From positions 1,980,171-2,044,170 of the forward strand of contig JAJEKV010000037.1 in NCBI GenBank assembly GCA_021234155.1: a stretch of 64,000 nt of DNA, in the 5' to 3' direction. This DNA is from Isoetes taiwanensis (Eukaryota; Streptophyta; Lycopodiopsida; Isoetales; Isoetaceae). Under the pieces are notes generated by a model. That model was not told where the DNA came from. It made no database searches and worked only from the letters and a program-made list of their open reading frames with translations. Shown piece by piece: positions 20,852 to 32,709 of this stretch; positions within the stretch are counted from its first letter, which is position 1, and every line of letters begins with the position of its first letter. Position numbers and translations under genes: made by a program.

Positions 20852-21356
20852 TAAAACATGGGGCTTCAGAGATCCATAGCTGTTAGCATCCCACATCTGG
20901 AGTTTTTTCCTTCGATTTGCCATCTCTATGAATATCTAGCTCTACTCTTAGCCAGATACACAGATAAAAAGAGCATCTCAAGCCCTGTTTTGATGCGTTT
21001 GTCGTTGCTTTAAGGTCTTGGTCGCATCAATGGGACCGCCCCTTTGGGGCAGAGCACTTAATCGGGAAACAATCCCTATGAGCACTTAATCGGGAAACAA
21101 TCCCTATTTTGGTCATTTAGCATGAAAGCAAAAGGCTTTAGGAAAAGAGACATTGAAATGGATGAAGAAAAACTCTGAGACCTTTTGCTCCGGCAGACTT
21201 CTTCGATTTAGATTTTGCTGTTCCACTGCATTCAACAAGCAGAGATGTTCTAGTGCTATTTTTGGCTCCAGAACGGTTCTTGGATCCATTCTTGGTTTCT
21301 GTTTATGCTGTGTTTGACTCGTTATCAACAAGCATCAAATACGCGATGGTTTTAAG
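20852..21356. other. Kinase 3' flank with a 29-bp tandem duplication
   Basis: AGCACTTAATCGGGAAACAA is tandemly duplicated at about 21,053 and 21,081. No gene seen. Confidence 0.5.
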
Positions 21357-21805
21357 TACGCCCGATTTGGGTTGGCCTCCCACAGAAACCCTTCCTGGTT
21401 TTAATGGAAACCCTACCGGCTTTCCATAGAAACCCTTCCGGTTTTCCAGAATTTGAAAACCCGGAAGGGTTTCCATTAAAACCCGGAAGGGTTTCCATGG
21501 AAAGCCGAAAGGGTTTCCATATTGGAAAATCCGGAAGGGTTTCCATGGAAAGCCGGAAGGGTTTCCACAAAATTATTTTTTTTCAAAATATTTACACACG
21601 TGCCTTTATAGCGTGCCTTTCCACACAGACGCCCGACATTAAGGCGCACGTCCATCGAGCGCACGTCACTCAAAATTCAAATTTTGAGTGGAAACCCTTC
21701 CCGATTTCCTTGCATGATGGAAATTGGGAAGGGTTTCCACAAGAGGAGGAAAACAGGTTAGGTTTCCACATGAGGAGGAAAATAGGTTAGGTTTCCACAT
21801 TCAGT
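21357..21805 (+). mobile_element. Inverted-motif element R4 (CCGGAAGGGTTTCC type)
   Basis: Opens TACGCCCGATTTGGGTTGG exactly like R1, but the internal unit is GGAAACCCTTCCGG and its complement CCGGAAGGGTTTCC (21,386-21,573), with more copies at 21,689-21,803. Same termini and same architecture as R1 with a different repeat word. Confidence 0.8.
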
Positions 21806-22139
21806 TAGAAACTCCATGGGGTAAGATTAACTAAGAATTGAGGCCAGCTTTAATCTCCTACATTCTGAGAATCGTATGAGCTGAGGCGAGCTGAGGAAAA
21901 TCGTAAGCATGTTTCCTAGAGGAGCAGGCCATCGAATTCAGCAATTGAACGCTGGCGCTCGAGTTCAAACTCGTAGCATTTTATGGCGGCAACTCGATAC
22001 TGCAGGGGAAAACTTGGATCCCGTAGGGGGACCGCAAGATGGAAAGGAACGCCACATCCGACGTTACATGTGGCGTTCCAGGCCCAATAACCAAAGCCCT
22101 CTAAAATAAAAGAAGATGGGGCAATTGAACTGGAAGAGG
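21806..22139. other. No gene seen
   Basis: Mixed sequence; the 21,909-22,109 open frame has no recognisable motif. Confidence 0.4.
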
Positions 22140-22413
22140 TGCAAGTTGTGCATATATTGGAATCGATTTTTAAGGGTTATTTACCACCAAAGGTTTCTAC
22201 ATTGTTATGGCAGCTACTTCATAGAGCGATAAGAATTGACGTATTGATAAGCAAGTGTCCTCTGTGTGGCATGCTGAAGAAACAATTGAGCATTGCTTTA
22301 TTCATTGCAATGACGTTTGCCCAACATGGAATAGGTTAAAGGGGGTGTCGGATGCATCAATCTCTAAAAAGGAATTCCTAGGATGGGTCCTATGACAACA
22401 TATATATCGGCCG
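22140..22413 (+). pseudogene. LINE ORF2 zinc-binding (zf-RVT) fragment
   Basis: Reads LPPKVSTLLWQLLHRAI...KCPLCGM, then after a one-base shift EETIEHCFIHCNDVCPTW. This is the CPxC..E.eH....C...W pattern of the reverse-transcriptase zinc-binding region near the C-terminus of plant LINEs. The RT core is absent. Element X2 is inserted at its 3' end. Confidence 0.7.
22374..22413 (+). repeat. 40-bp target duplication, left copy (element X2)
   Basis: Begins ATTCCTAGGATGGGTCC and ends ATATCGGCCG; identical to 23803-23842. Confidence 0.9.
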
Positions 22414-23802
22414 GAGTGAAGTGGTGTTCTCATTGAGCTTTGTGAAATCGTTGAGTACAAATTGATACCCCTACTGGTCTGAAAAACTTGAAATTTTAGT
22501 GCTCCGAAAACTAGACAATCATCGAGAGCATGATGAGATTAAGGGATACAAGATAAAAGATGATCTATCCGCCGCATGGTCCATGCGAATGTGAGAAAAT
22601 TGGTACAACGCTTCTCATCCAGAATAGAGGGTGATTTTTCGCTACTTGGTATAAGCAAAGGTAAGAACCCGCGACCGCTTCTCATCGGGATATAAAATGC
22701 CGCCATTATGACAAATGGCCTGTGATCCGTGAAGCGCTACTAGCATACATCTGCCGAGAAAAGAGTTGAAATACAACGTGATGGCGCTCACAACTGAGCA
22801 AGCTGCAAGAAAGAACCTGCAATGGAAAGAATGCAAAGGAGAATGACCCGTTAGAAAGTTAGTGGCTTCAAGCTTGGACACGTGCCAAAGCGCAAATATC
22901 AAAAATATAATAGCACTTGGGCTCGAGGCCACGCAGGGAAGAAACAACAGTAGACCAATGAAGGGACCGTCCGCGGAAAAAAACCATCGCGGGAAAAAAG
23001 AAAAACCATCCGATTGGTGCTGCCTCGGAGGCTACAGTGCCACGCCGAGAGGAAATGAATAACAAAGATTGTCTCGGAGGCTACGACACCACGCCAAGAA
23101 AAAGAAACTATGCAGACAAAGCTGACGACACCAGAACTACAACATAGACAGATCCACACGTCTGTGAAAATGAATAAATATTGTCCAAGAGAAAATGAAC
23201 AAGAAATTAAGTCACAGCGGCTATAGCCATGCGGAGAAAGAATGAAATGATAAGAAGTCGCGGAGGCTACAGAGCCACACCGAGAAACAAATGGAAATAA
23301 AAATATATGTATCCTCAAAGAAGAAAGAAAGCACGAAGGATATCGAGGGCTGTAAGGCGACCTGAAAAGTACAGAAGATTTGACAGACTCCGAGAAGAAC
23401 GAGATAATGAATAGGCCTCGGAGGCTGAAGTGCCACATCCAGAAAACTGATGAATAAGAACATATGCACTGTCAAAAGCATCAAAAGGAAACCATGGAAG
23501 ATCTAGAGGCTGCAGAGGGACCCGAAAAATATGGAAACATAGACAAAGATGGTCAACGGACAAAAAAGGAAATGGAATGGAAAGGGGTAATGAGAAAAAA
23601 GGGGGATAAGATCAGATGTAGATAAACCATCAAGGGAGGGAGGGTGAGGGAAACTGGTAGGATAGAGAGAAAGCAGAAAACTAGCTCAAGAGAACGCCGA
23701 TGACGAAAAAAATGAAAAATGCTGAATAAATAGGGAGTCCGAAAAAGGGACGTCCCCATCCAAGGAATGTCGGTTCTATAGCTATCGCAATAGAACCGTG
23801 GC
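22414..23802 (-). mobile_element. X-family element X2, ~1.39 kb, 40-bp target duplication
   Basis: On the minus strand it opens with AATGCCACGGTTCTATTGCG...ATAGAACCG, the same terminal hairpin as X1 with compensated arm changes, then ~150 bp identical to the block at 28900-29053. The interior repeats a CTCGGCGTGG..GTAGCCTCC phrase about seven times between 22.98 and 23.52 kb. It ends CTCAATGAGAACACCACTTCACTC at 22,414. It is strongly T-rich on its own sense strand and has no ORF with motifs. It lies in a LINE fragment. Confidence 0.75.
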
Positions 23803-23842
23803 ATTCCTAGGATGGGTCCTATGACAACATATATATCGGCCG
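23803..23842 (+). repeat. 40-bp target duplication, right copy (element X2)
   Basis: Exact copy of 22374-22413. Confidence 0.9.
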
Positions 23843-26800
23843 ATAGAAGAGGAACAAATCTCATCATGGACAAAGGAAGAAAGGAAGCCAAAATGAAAAA
23901 CTGTTCGAAAGCAAGGGAGAAATGAGACTATAAGGACACTGAAATAAAAACGAAACAAAATGCACATATAAGGCTGATAGAAAATAAGGTAAAAGAGGAA
24001 CGACCACAAAGCCTGAAGGTACAGAGAGGATGAACCCAGACAAAGACGGACACAATGGAACACTATCGTGGAAGATGGAAGAGAAGCATAAAAATAAAGG
24101 AGTAGATGGAAAAGCGCAATAAGAGATGAGGAAAGGAACTCATGGTACAACAACAAACAGAGCCATGAACCTGACGACATCAATAGAGTGACGATGGCAA
24201 ATGGCCAATGCACCAATACATATTACACTAACAAAGATACAAAAATCCGAACTATCCTAACTAGCAAAAAGACAAGGAGCAAGAAGACAAAGAAGGAACC
24301 GATGATGCAACTAAAGGAGTAATGTGAAACAAAACACCAAGCCAAAGGAAAACCTTGAAGGGAACATGGCATACACAACCGAATAGAGAAATGCCATCAA
24401 ATGGAGCTGCTGAGATAATGAGGGTCGAATCTAATAGAACAGATTGAAAATGTGGAATAAAGAAAGGGAGAAACGAGTCCACAAGGATCATTGAAAACAA
24501 AATGAAACAGAATGCACAGAAGAAGCTAATAGGACAGATGGAGCAAGCGTAACAAATCTAAAAAACCAAAATAACAAAGGGTCAAAGCGGAAAACATAAA
24601 AGCATAAAAACAGGAGTAAAAAGGGCCAAAAGAATACCTAAATGACAAAAAGTAAAACTGCCTAAAAACAAAGAAACCTATTAACAAACTTGAACAACCA
24701 GAAATAAAGGCATAAAGTACCTTAAACTTTGGAAATCCTAGAAAAAAGTGAGCAACCAGACCAAACTGAGCAACTAAGGGTTGGAAACGTAACAAAAAAC
24801 ATAGGATTATCAAATGCAAGAAAAGAACTAGGCAGGAAAAATGAAAATTGAAATCCATGGTACCAAAAAACCTAAAGAAGAAGAAGAAGAAGAAGAAGAA
24901 AACATGGTAAAGAGTCAAATGAAGGCAAAGGAGTTTGAAAGAGTAGCTTAAGGCAATGGTACAAAGAAGGCAAGATGAAAGTGCAAATGGAGCAAATGAA
25001 ACGACAAAAAATAAAAAGGGTAAATGAAGCTAATAGGAAACGATGGAATTACTGAGACCAAAGGAACTTCCTGTGACAAAAAGGGGATGGTGGTGATTTA
25101 GTAATTCAAAAAAGGACGAAGCACATATAGGTGAAATGATCAAGGACACCAAAAAGCTAGGGAGCAAATAAACCACTCGCACTCTAAAGCATAGAATGTG
25201 AAAACCATGGAGCAATGTAGCAAAGAACAATGATAACTCAATGGAAAAAGCATCAAAACCTGATAAAAACATGACCCAAAATGGTCCGGAACCATGCAAA
25301 GAAAGCAAACCAGTGTACTACAAAAACTCACCGAATATAAACAACCACTACATAACTGACCATTAAGAAAATAGACAACAGATAAAAACCATTAGCAAAG
25401 GCTAAGATATCGATTAACCCTGCTCCACTGATTTGTGAAATACAGCAGTGGATGCCAAATCAACTTGGTACAACATCTTTGAACATAACAGATTGAAAGC
25501 CGAGAAAACAAGTAACAAATGAGCAATAGAAGACAGAACAAGTTGGCAAAAAGGATGACTAGAATAGATCAGGTGAGGGTTACAAATCAAGAAGAAAGTG
25601 CTAAGCAAGGCTAATAGAGTAAAGACAATTCAAAAGGTTAATTGAATAAAAAACGAAAAGGAACTTGAGCGAATGGATTAAAAAAGAAGCGAATGAAGGA
25701 TCGACACAGTCAATAAACAAAAGAAAGAAAACCCATACGAAACGAATGAAATGTGGATCAAAAAATAAATAGAAACGCGAACTAAAAAAGGAACTAAAAT
25801 AGCTAAAAGAAGTCAACGAGAATACATGGAGCAAATGGCTAAATACAGAATGAACCAAAAATGAGTGAAAGACTAGTCGACAAAGGAAACATGCATAAAA
25901 CATGATGCCAAACCGGGCAGACCAATATGCAAAAATTAGTATTAACCGAACTACATCTATAGGGAGCAATATCAACAGAAAAAGTTCAAAGATGTCGAAA
26001 CAAGGGTGAACCCAGAGGGACCAACATAACTGGAAAAGCAACCCACATGCCCCAAATTATGGGAGGATAAAAAATAAGAACGTGAGCAAGAGTTGCCTGA
26101 AGGCAAAAATAGCGAACAACAAAAAAGGGGGCAAAGGAACGAATGTAACTGCAAATAGGATGACTCAAGCGAAGAATGGAGAACAAGGAACAACATGATA
26201 AACAACTAGAAAATTTATAGGAGACCCTATAAATGAATAGCTCAGTGAGATCCATAACTTGCAAACAATGCCCAGAAAACTCTAATGCCGTAACACAAGA
26301 TAGATAATCGGAACAACTAAGAAATTTGGAAAACAACGATGGAGAGAACTATGTAATATATGCCATGAAAATGTGCACATCACCATAATGCCGCCACAAG
26401 CAGTCTCCAATGAAAAATTGCGATAGAAGAACTACAAACTGCCTCTAAAGGCTACCATGAGTGAAATAAGGACGCTATGCTTAATGCAGAGTCAAGAAGA
26501 AAGGGGCACAAATACGAAAAGCATCCAATAGAAGAATGAGCACCTTGAGCAAAATGACATACAACCTAAAACTGAAAAAAAGGGGATAAGCGCAATCATC
26601 CCCTAGCACGTGCCCACCAAATGGAAAACATCCAACAAGACCATAAGTTGTGATAGTCCCAGACAAGAATGTAGTCATAAAAATTGGAAAACTAAAAAGA
26701 CTGATCAATTGAAAGCAGTCCAGCACTGACTAACACACTATGTGAAATAAACTAAAAGCAAAGGGCAACAACATGATGAGTTATCACTATTGGCAAGTAC

Positions 26801-28899
26801 GAATCTTATAGAAGAATCTCAAGAAAAACGCAATATCAGTCAAAACACAATACTACCTCAGGGACATCTATAAAAGACACATATACAAGTGATGCAAACT
26901 ATAAAAGACACGTACACAAGTGATGCAACGAACCACCTAACCATAGAGTATTATACAACACAGCGTGTTAAACTAATGACAATGAGAAAGATAAAAGCGC
27001 AAAAAATGCTCAATAAACAAAGGTTGTGAGTCTGGTACACAATAGTCGGACATGCAATCTATAACCAGGTATAAAATATGACAAAAAGGAGGCCAGACCC
27101 TAAACCCTTATGTGGGCCTTTTAGATGGAGAGTAAAAAATATTGAGCCCATAGCACAATAAAATCCAATGCAAGTTTATTTGCAAGAATCGAAAGAAATG
27201 AGAAAATAAAAAACATACCTAGGTTGCGCTTGAGAAAATCCACAAAAGAAAAATCGGCGGCCAATATTAGGAGAGCAAAGTATATCCTATCTTGAGCAAT
27301 TAAATGAAACGAGAATCCAACAGATCTTGGTTGCGCTTGAAAAAATCCACTAGGTTGCACTTGAAGAAACCACAAAAAATTCGGGGGGCCAACATTAGAA
27401 AAAAATGATTACAATATACCTAGTCAGAAACTCACGTGGCAGATGAATGAAATGAGAAAACAAAACCATACCTAGGTTGTGCTCGAAAAAATCCACCAGA
27501 AGAAAAAAGCGGCGAACATTAGATGAAGTATCAAATATCAAGGCATTTGAATGGAACGTGAATCCAACAACATATGTTGCCAAAAAACTGATGAAGGCAT
27601 TTTATAAAATGGACAAAAACATCTACAGACAACAAATAAGGATAGGAAAATGTACTTGTCGTTAATATGAGGACTAAAGCCTAGATCTTTACAAAGAAAT
27701 GCCTTAAAATAGGACTTTACTCACATGGGTCTCTCTAAACAATTTAAAAAGAAGGATAAAATATCATGTAACCGCCCATATGTGACTAGCAACTTCGCAC
27801 GCTACAATGAAAGATAGAAACATCCCCGAGACAATAGAACTTGAAAAACCTTCCAATCACAAATAAAGATAATATATGACCCCAAAACATTGGACCCGAA
27901 GAAATTGTTTCCTTCGGACTTGAACCTATGATCACAGAAGTAATATTGGATCCGAAAAAAGGTGCTTCATTCAGAATTGACCACAGAAGTAATATTGGAT
28001 CCGAAAAAAAGTGCTTCATTCAGAACTGGAACCCATGACCACAGAAACAAAAACCATTTGGCTATCCAATGGACCCTGTCAATTTGTATTAACAACTAAG
28101 TATTAATATTATATATATATTTGAAGAAAGGCAAAAACAACTTACAGACTGATTTACAGAAACTGATTTACAGATAGGGAATGTCTGCGGAGAAGACCTC
28201 TAGGGTCGCGGCAACGAACTGCATCCATCGATCTGAGTTATCCGCCAGATGCCGTGGCTAGAGTCCAGGTCCTTGCTAACACGATCTGGAGCCAGATTCG
28301 GCCCAAAACTGGCCTTGACAAACGAATCAAAGCTGGATCTCCATAAGCACCGACAACCAGGAAAACGGCACAAACCCTCATGCTGAACATCAAGCACAAA
28401 AATCAGTATGAACAGAACAGGTTAGGGCTTGCAACCATCGATTGATGCTAAACCACAGATCACATCTGCAAAAGCGGAATAAAAAAGGTATCAATATTAT
28501 CCGGCATGCCCTGTGCTCTAGAAAGATTCCTCGCAACCATCGATTCATGCTTTGTGCTTAGCAAGATCAGGAAGAAAATTGAATTGAAAACTGCCCATGA
28601 ATATATTGAGTGGTCCACCAGGATCATACAAACCAAAGAACTGGATTTCTGCAAAAACCTCACCGCTAAGAACCCATTCAAAATAGAAAACCAAGAAAAC
28701 CCAGATCTGGACTGCACAAAAACTCTGGTCGAAAAAATAGTTCTTGAACCACATCCAAGAAGGCTTAGCGGGAACCAGTCGCTGGCAGCAGTGGCCGAAT
28801 CCAAGCCGAAGGAAGAGCCCTACCGAGCTTCCAGAAATTTTAGCGGATTGTGCAATCAAGATCAAACATAGGAATAGTCTTTGAATGGTAGATTATCAA
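23843..28899 (-). other. Long A-rich (plus strand) low-complexity interior, probably X4
   Basis: About 5 kb in which A far exceeds T on the plus strand. The minus strand yields many hydrophobic Phe/Leu/Ser-rich frames without motifs, which I treat as composition artefacts. Internal repeats include a TAGGTTGCGCTTGA unit three times (27,230, 27,327 and 27,472) and a ~56-bp unit with AATATTGGATCCGAAAAAA twice (27,942 and 27,992). The AAGAAG microsatellite at 24,876 is local. It probably forms the body of the X-family copy whose 5' block is at 28,900-29,053. Confidence 0.45.
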
Positions 28900-29053
28900 A
28901 CTGGTAGGATAGAGAGAAAGCAGAAAACTAGCTCAAGAGAACGCCGATGACGAAAAAAATGAAAAATGCTGAATAAATAGGGAGTCCGAAAAAGGGACGT
29001 CCCCATCCAAGGAATGTCGGTTCTATAGCTATCGCAATAGAACCGTGGCATTG
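28900..29053 (-). repeat. X-family 5' module (copy X4)
   Basis: Identical over ~155 bp to 23,651-23,805, including the CGGTTCTAT hairpin, then divergent on the inner side. It marks the 5' end of a further X element running leftward. No target duplication was resolved. Confidence 0.75.
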
Positions 29054-29150
29054 TTGTTAGGTTTGTATCCCGCTTCATGGCCGTCAGAAGAAAGAAGATA
29101 GCAACGCGTCTGTGTGGGAGATCCAAGCCCACAAAGACTTTCTATCTCAA

Positions 29151-31171
29151 CTAGTAATGGTACCCAGCCTTGCTGGGCATAAATTAGGAACCTTTAATTT
29201 CTTTCTTTTTTTATTCTCCCTTTTTTTTTTCTAACCCCGTTCTCCCTCCCTTTGCCTTCCCTTTCCCCTTTCCCTTTTTTTCTTTCTCTTTTTCTTATCA
29301 GCTTTTTCCCTTCCTTTTTATCTTTCCCCGCTCTTCCCATTTTTCCACTACTCTCTTTCCCTTTCCTTTTCCCCTTCCTCTTCCTTTTCCTTTTCCTTTT
29401 CTCTTTCCCATTTCTCATGCATTTTTTTCGTTCTCTTTTGCTTACCTTTTCATGTTCCCTTTTCTTCCTTTCCCCACCCTCTTCCTCTTGATCACGTGCC
29501 CTTTTCCCCATCTCTTTTCCCATTTCTCTCTCCTCTTTTCCTCATGCTCTTTTTGCTTTCCCTTCTCCTTTTTCCTTCCCTTTTCCTTTCAACTTTCCAT
29601 TCCCTTTTCATACTTTCCCCACCCTTTTGCTTTTATGATGTTCCTTTTTTCCCTTTCCTTTCTCTTTCCCCTTCCTTTACATTTTCCCTTTCCCGTTCCC
29701 TTTCGCTTTTCATATGCCTCTTTCCATTCCCTTTTCTCAACTTTTTTTATGTACCCTTTTTCCTTCTTTCCCCATCTTCCCCCCCCTTTTCCCCTTTCCA
29801 CTTTCTCCTTTCTTGTTTCTTTTTTCTTTTCCCTTTCCCATACTCCTTTTCCCTTTCTTTCTTCTATTTCCTCACCCTTTCCCTCTTCCCCTTTTTTCTC
29901 GTGCCCTTTTCTCCTTCCTCTTTTCCTATTCCTTGCTCCCTACCCTTTGTCTATTCTTCTAATTTCCCCCCACCTTTTTCCTCATTTTTCCATCCTTTCC
30001 CTCTTCCTTTTCTCGATGCTCTTTTTGCTTTCCTTTTTCTCTTTCTTCACCCTTTCTCTTTTCCCCTTTTTTCACGCCCTTTCATTTTTCTCTTTTTTTT
30101 TTCGTTCCCTTTTCCCAAAAGTTCTCTTTTTTTTTCTTTTCCCCTCTCTTTTCCTTTTTTTTACTTTTCTTTTTTCCCATAGACTTTGCAACCTTTTCTT
30201 ATTTTCCCTTACCTTTTTCTCCTTTTCTCACCTTTACTTCTTACCCTTCTCGCGGTGCTCTTTTTCCGTTCCCTTTCCCCCTCGCCTATTCTATTCCTTT
30301 TTCTATTTTCTTTTATCTTTCCATTTTCCTTTTCTCCTTCTCTTTCCTTTTTCCTTTTACCTTTCCTTTATTCCTTTTCCTTTTTCCCTTTTCCCTTTTC
30401 CCTTTCATCGTTTTTCCTTTTCCCTTCCCCTCTTCCTTTTCCCTTTTCCCTTTCATCGTTTTTCCTTTTCCCTTCCCCTCTTCCTTTTCCCTTTCATCGT
30501 TTTTCCTTTTCCCTTCCCTCTTCCTTTTCCCTTTTCCCTTTTCCCTTTTTTTCCTTTCATCGTTTTCCTTTTCCTTTTCCTTTTCCTTTTCCCTTTCATC
30601 GTTTTTCCTTTTCCCTTCCCCTTTTCCTTTTCCCTTTTCTCTTTTCCCTTTTCCCTTTCATCATTTTTCCTTTTCCCTTCCCCTTTTCAGTTTCCCTTTT
30701 CCCTTTTCCTTTCATCGTTTTCCCTTTTCCCCCCTTTTCCTTTTTCCCTTTTCCCTTTTCCCTTTTCCTTTTCCCTTTTCCCTTTTCCCTTTCATCTTTT
30801 TCCTTTTCCCTTCCCCTTTTCCTTTTCCTTTTCCCTTTTCCCTTTTCCTTTTTCCCTTTTATAGTTTTCCTTTTTCCCTTTCATCGTTTTTCCTTTTCCC
30901 TTCCCCTTTTCTGTTTCCCTTTTCCCTTTCATCGTTTTTCCTTTTCCCTTCCCTTCCCTTTTTCCCCTTTCCCTTTCCCCTTTCCCCTTTCCCCTTTGCC
31001 TTTTCCCTTTTCCTTTTCCTTTTCCTTTTTCCATTTCCCTTTCATATTGAAGCCATAGTCAAGATGAAATTTTAGTTGAAGACACGCACACATCATCTCC
31101 ACCATTGGTCAATCAAATCCTCGACCGTCCAATTTAGGGTGCGGTCCATTATACAACATTATAATATAAGA
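29151..31171 (-). mobile_element. Complete non-autonomous Helitron with a giant polypurine tract
   Basis: On the minus strand the element starts TCTTATATTATAATG at 31,171 and ends with a hairpin (CCCAGC AAG GCTGGG), eight bases and CTAG at 29,151. Plant Helitrons start TC, end CTRR after such a hairpin, and insert between A and T without duplication. Here the flanks are A (29,150) and T (31,172) on the plus strand, exactly the expected AT target. The interior 29,200-31,035 is almost pure polypyrimidine on the plus strand (CCTTTT/CCCTTTT units, with CATCG punctuating later repeats). It has no Rep-helicase, so it would need one in trans. The 470-codon frame across it is a repeat artefact. Confidence 0.88.
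29200..31040 (+). repeat. ~1.85-kb polypyrimidine tract
   Basis: Nearly uninterrupted C/T with (CCCTTTT)n and (CCTTTT)n variants; from about 30,400 a longer unit ending TTTCATCGTTTTTCC recurs at least ten times. Such mirror-repeat purine/pyrimidine DNA can form triplex (H-DNA). Confidence 0.95.
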
Positions 31172-31557
31172 TTGTAGCAGCTAGAATGAAAGGCCAAGTG
31201 ATTATCCTTACATAAGCATGCCGGCTATGTAAGTGAATGATATCGCTCAGCTTACACATGTAACTTTTATTCTTCCTGAAATATATTTTGATCCTTCAAC
31301 AACCACCACAAAAAAAAAGAAAAAAACACCGGATACAAGTGGTTTTTTTTTTGTGTCACCGCCAAGTCAAAAGTTTTTATTTTGGCTCAATGCAAGGTAT
31401 CATATCATGATCTGTGAAGGAACTTTTTGTATCAACGGGGTTGATCGCGAGAATTACTTATTTTGCATGTTTGGGCCAAAAAAAGGTGGAATTGTAGGAT
31501 AGAGAGACACACAACTGCTCCATAAATTCACTTCTATGTTGTTAAATCTGAGATGCT
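31172..31557. other. No gene seen (short unrecognised frame)
   Basis: The open frame 31,233-31,502 contains a run of Lys codons from an A-rich stretch and has no motif. The terminal exon of the minus-strand gene begins at its right edge. Confidence 0.4.
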
Positions 31558-32409
31558 TCAATGGTCATCACATCTTATGTCATGTGGTTGTCCCGCTTGA
31601 ATTGTTTGTAGACTGATCAAGTCGCGTAGTGAGGAGGTATATGCAAGAGAACAATGACTTCTTATGCAGGAACGAGTCATCAACACCCAAATGTAAAGTA
31701 TGGAGATGGAAGCCGATTTCTCAATAGCTTCAACCATTTCACGAGGCCACACTTGTTGCTTGTATCTTTGGTCCTTTTCCGTGACCTACAAAAAAACAAG
31801 CAATATTTAATGAACCAATTAATGTTACTCTTAAGAGGTTATAAAACACAAACTTAAACTAATCAAAAGAGGAATTATTTCATGCAAGATAACACATAAT
31901 CTTACCGAGATTGTTGTCATGGCCTCATTTGAAGCTACTTCAACATTCTCTACACCTTCTAAATCCTGCAAAGAAGAGGTAAAATGCGCCTTTAGATACT
32001 AACAAAAATAAACACGCTTAAAGCTTGAGAATTACCTTCAATGCCTTTGTCACATCGGGAATGCTCGCATCATCAGAACTGTACCTTCTGCCTAGATACA
32101 AAGACCTAATTTTTTCAACATAGATAACATAAAGAGGATCATTGAACTCAAGATATCTATGCAATCAGAGATAAACACCTACCTTGAAAAGCATAAGCAT
32201 GCTTTCGTTGGCATCGGATGTCTCAGGCTCTACTTCAGCCACGGCCCTAGTTATGCATGTTGTGCCCTGCTTTTCCATATGATTTCGTACCAACTTATAA
32301 TGCCATTGCACGTTAAAAGCAACGCCTTCTTGTCCGCTTTCAGGCCACGATTCCTAATTTGAAGCTGCAACAGGGAAGAAAGCTTGCCCCTGTTAATATT
32401 GTTGCCGCC
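31558..32409 (-). CDS. Unrecognised multi-exon gene
   Basis: Four consecutive exons with canonical borders. Exon A, 32353-32183 (57 codons, ITRAVAEVEPETSDANESML), lies after AATTAG and before GTAGGT; using the next GT at 32,178 fixes the phase with exon B. Exon B, 32091-32036 (RRYSSDDASIPDVTKALK), has donor GTAATT. Exon C, 32,965 is not meant: it is 31965-31906 (DLEGVENVEVASNEAMTTIS), after TTTGCAG and before GTAAGA. Exon D, 31785-31558, follows TTTTTGTAG and runs VTEKDQRYKQQVWPREMVEA to a stop. Joined B-C-D could form a small beta-alpha-beta fold like an HMA domain, but no CxxC is present, so I assign no function. An ATG at 32409 opens MAATILTGASFLPCC, a transit-peptide-like head that is one base out of frame with exon A. 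Probably a real, possibly damaged gene. Confidence 0.55.
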
Positions 32410-32579
32410 ATAGCCAAAGCTTCGAGATAAGCCTTTCCCTACGATGGTTTAATCGGCAAAATCGTCGGAGAAGAGGTGAGAGAAAAAAAATCCTTCCTAA
32501 AAAACCTCTTTAAAATTAGCCGTAAGAATTTAATTCTAGTCATTAATTAAGGGTGGATATCTTCACCCAAAAAAACCTA
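32410..32579. other. Presumed 5' flank of the minus-strand gene
   Basis: No motif identified. It ends at element R5. Confidence 0.35.
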
Positions 32580-32709
32580 GTTTCAGTGGAAACCCTTCCG
32601 GGGTTCTAGTATGAAACCCTTCCGGGGTTCAATGGAAATCCGGAAGGGTTTCCATATAAAACCCCGGAAGGGTTTCCATTAATTTATTTAATAACCCGAA
32701 TCGGGGGGA
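32580..32709 (-). mobile_element. Inverted-motif element R5 (CCGGAAGGGTTTCC type, short)
   Basis: Three GGAAACCC/GAAACCC units face two or three GGAAGGGTTTCC units, and the right edge is AACCCGAATCGGGGGG, the reverse complement of a CCCGATTCGGGTT end like R1 and R4. A compact copy of the same family. Confidence 0.7.

Noticed and set aside
21113-21331. 72-codon minus-strand frame downstream of the kinase fragment
   Set aside because: No motif or splice context; composition is that of the flank.
22642-27583. Many 60-180 codon hydrophobic frames on the minus strand
   Set aside because: They follow the A-rich plus-strand composition (TTT and CTT codons), lack motifs and overlap internal repeats.
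28506-28871. 121-codon plus-strand and 106-codon minus-strand open frames
   Set aside because: Overlapping frames in opposite directions with no recognisable domain, next to the X4 5' block; no splice signals support either.
29452-30864. 470-codon open frame, Phe/Pro/Ser/Leu-rich
   Set aside because: It lies wholly in the polypyrimidine tract, where TTY, CCY and CTY codons cannot form stops. All three frames and the second Helitron copy show the same effect.
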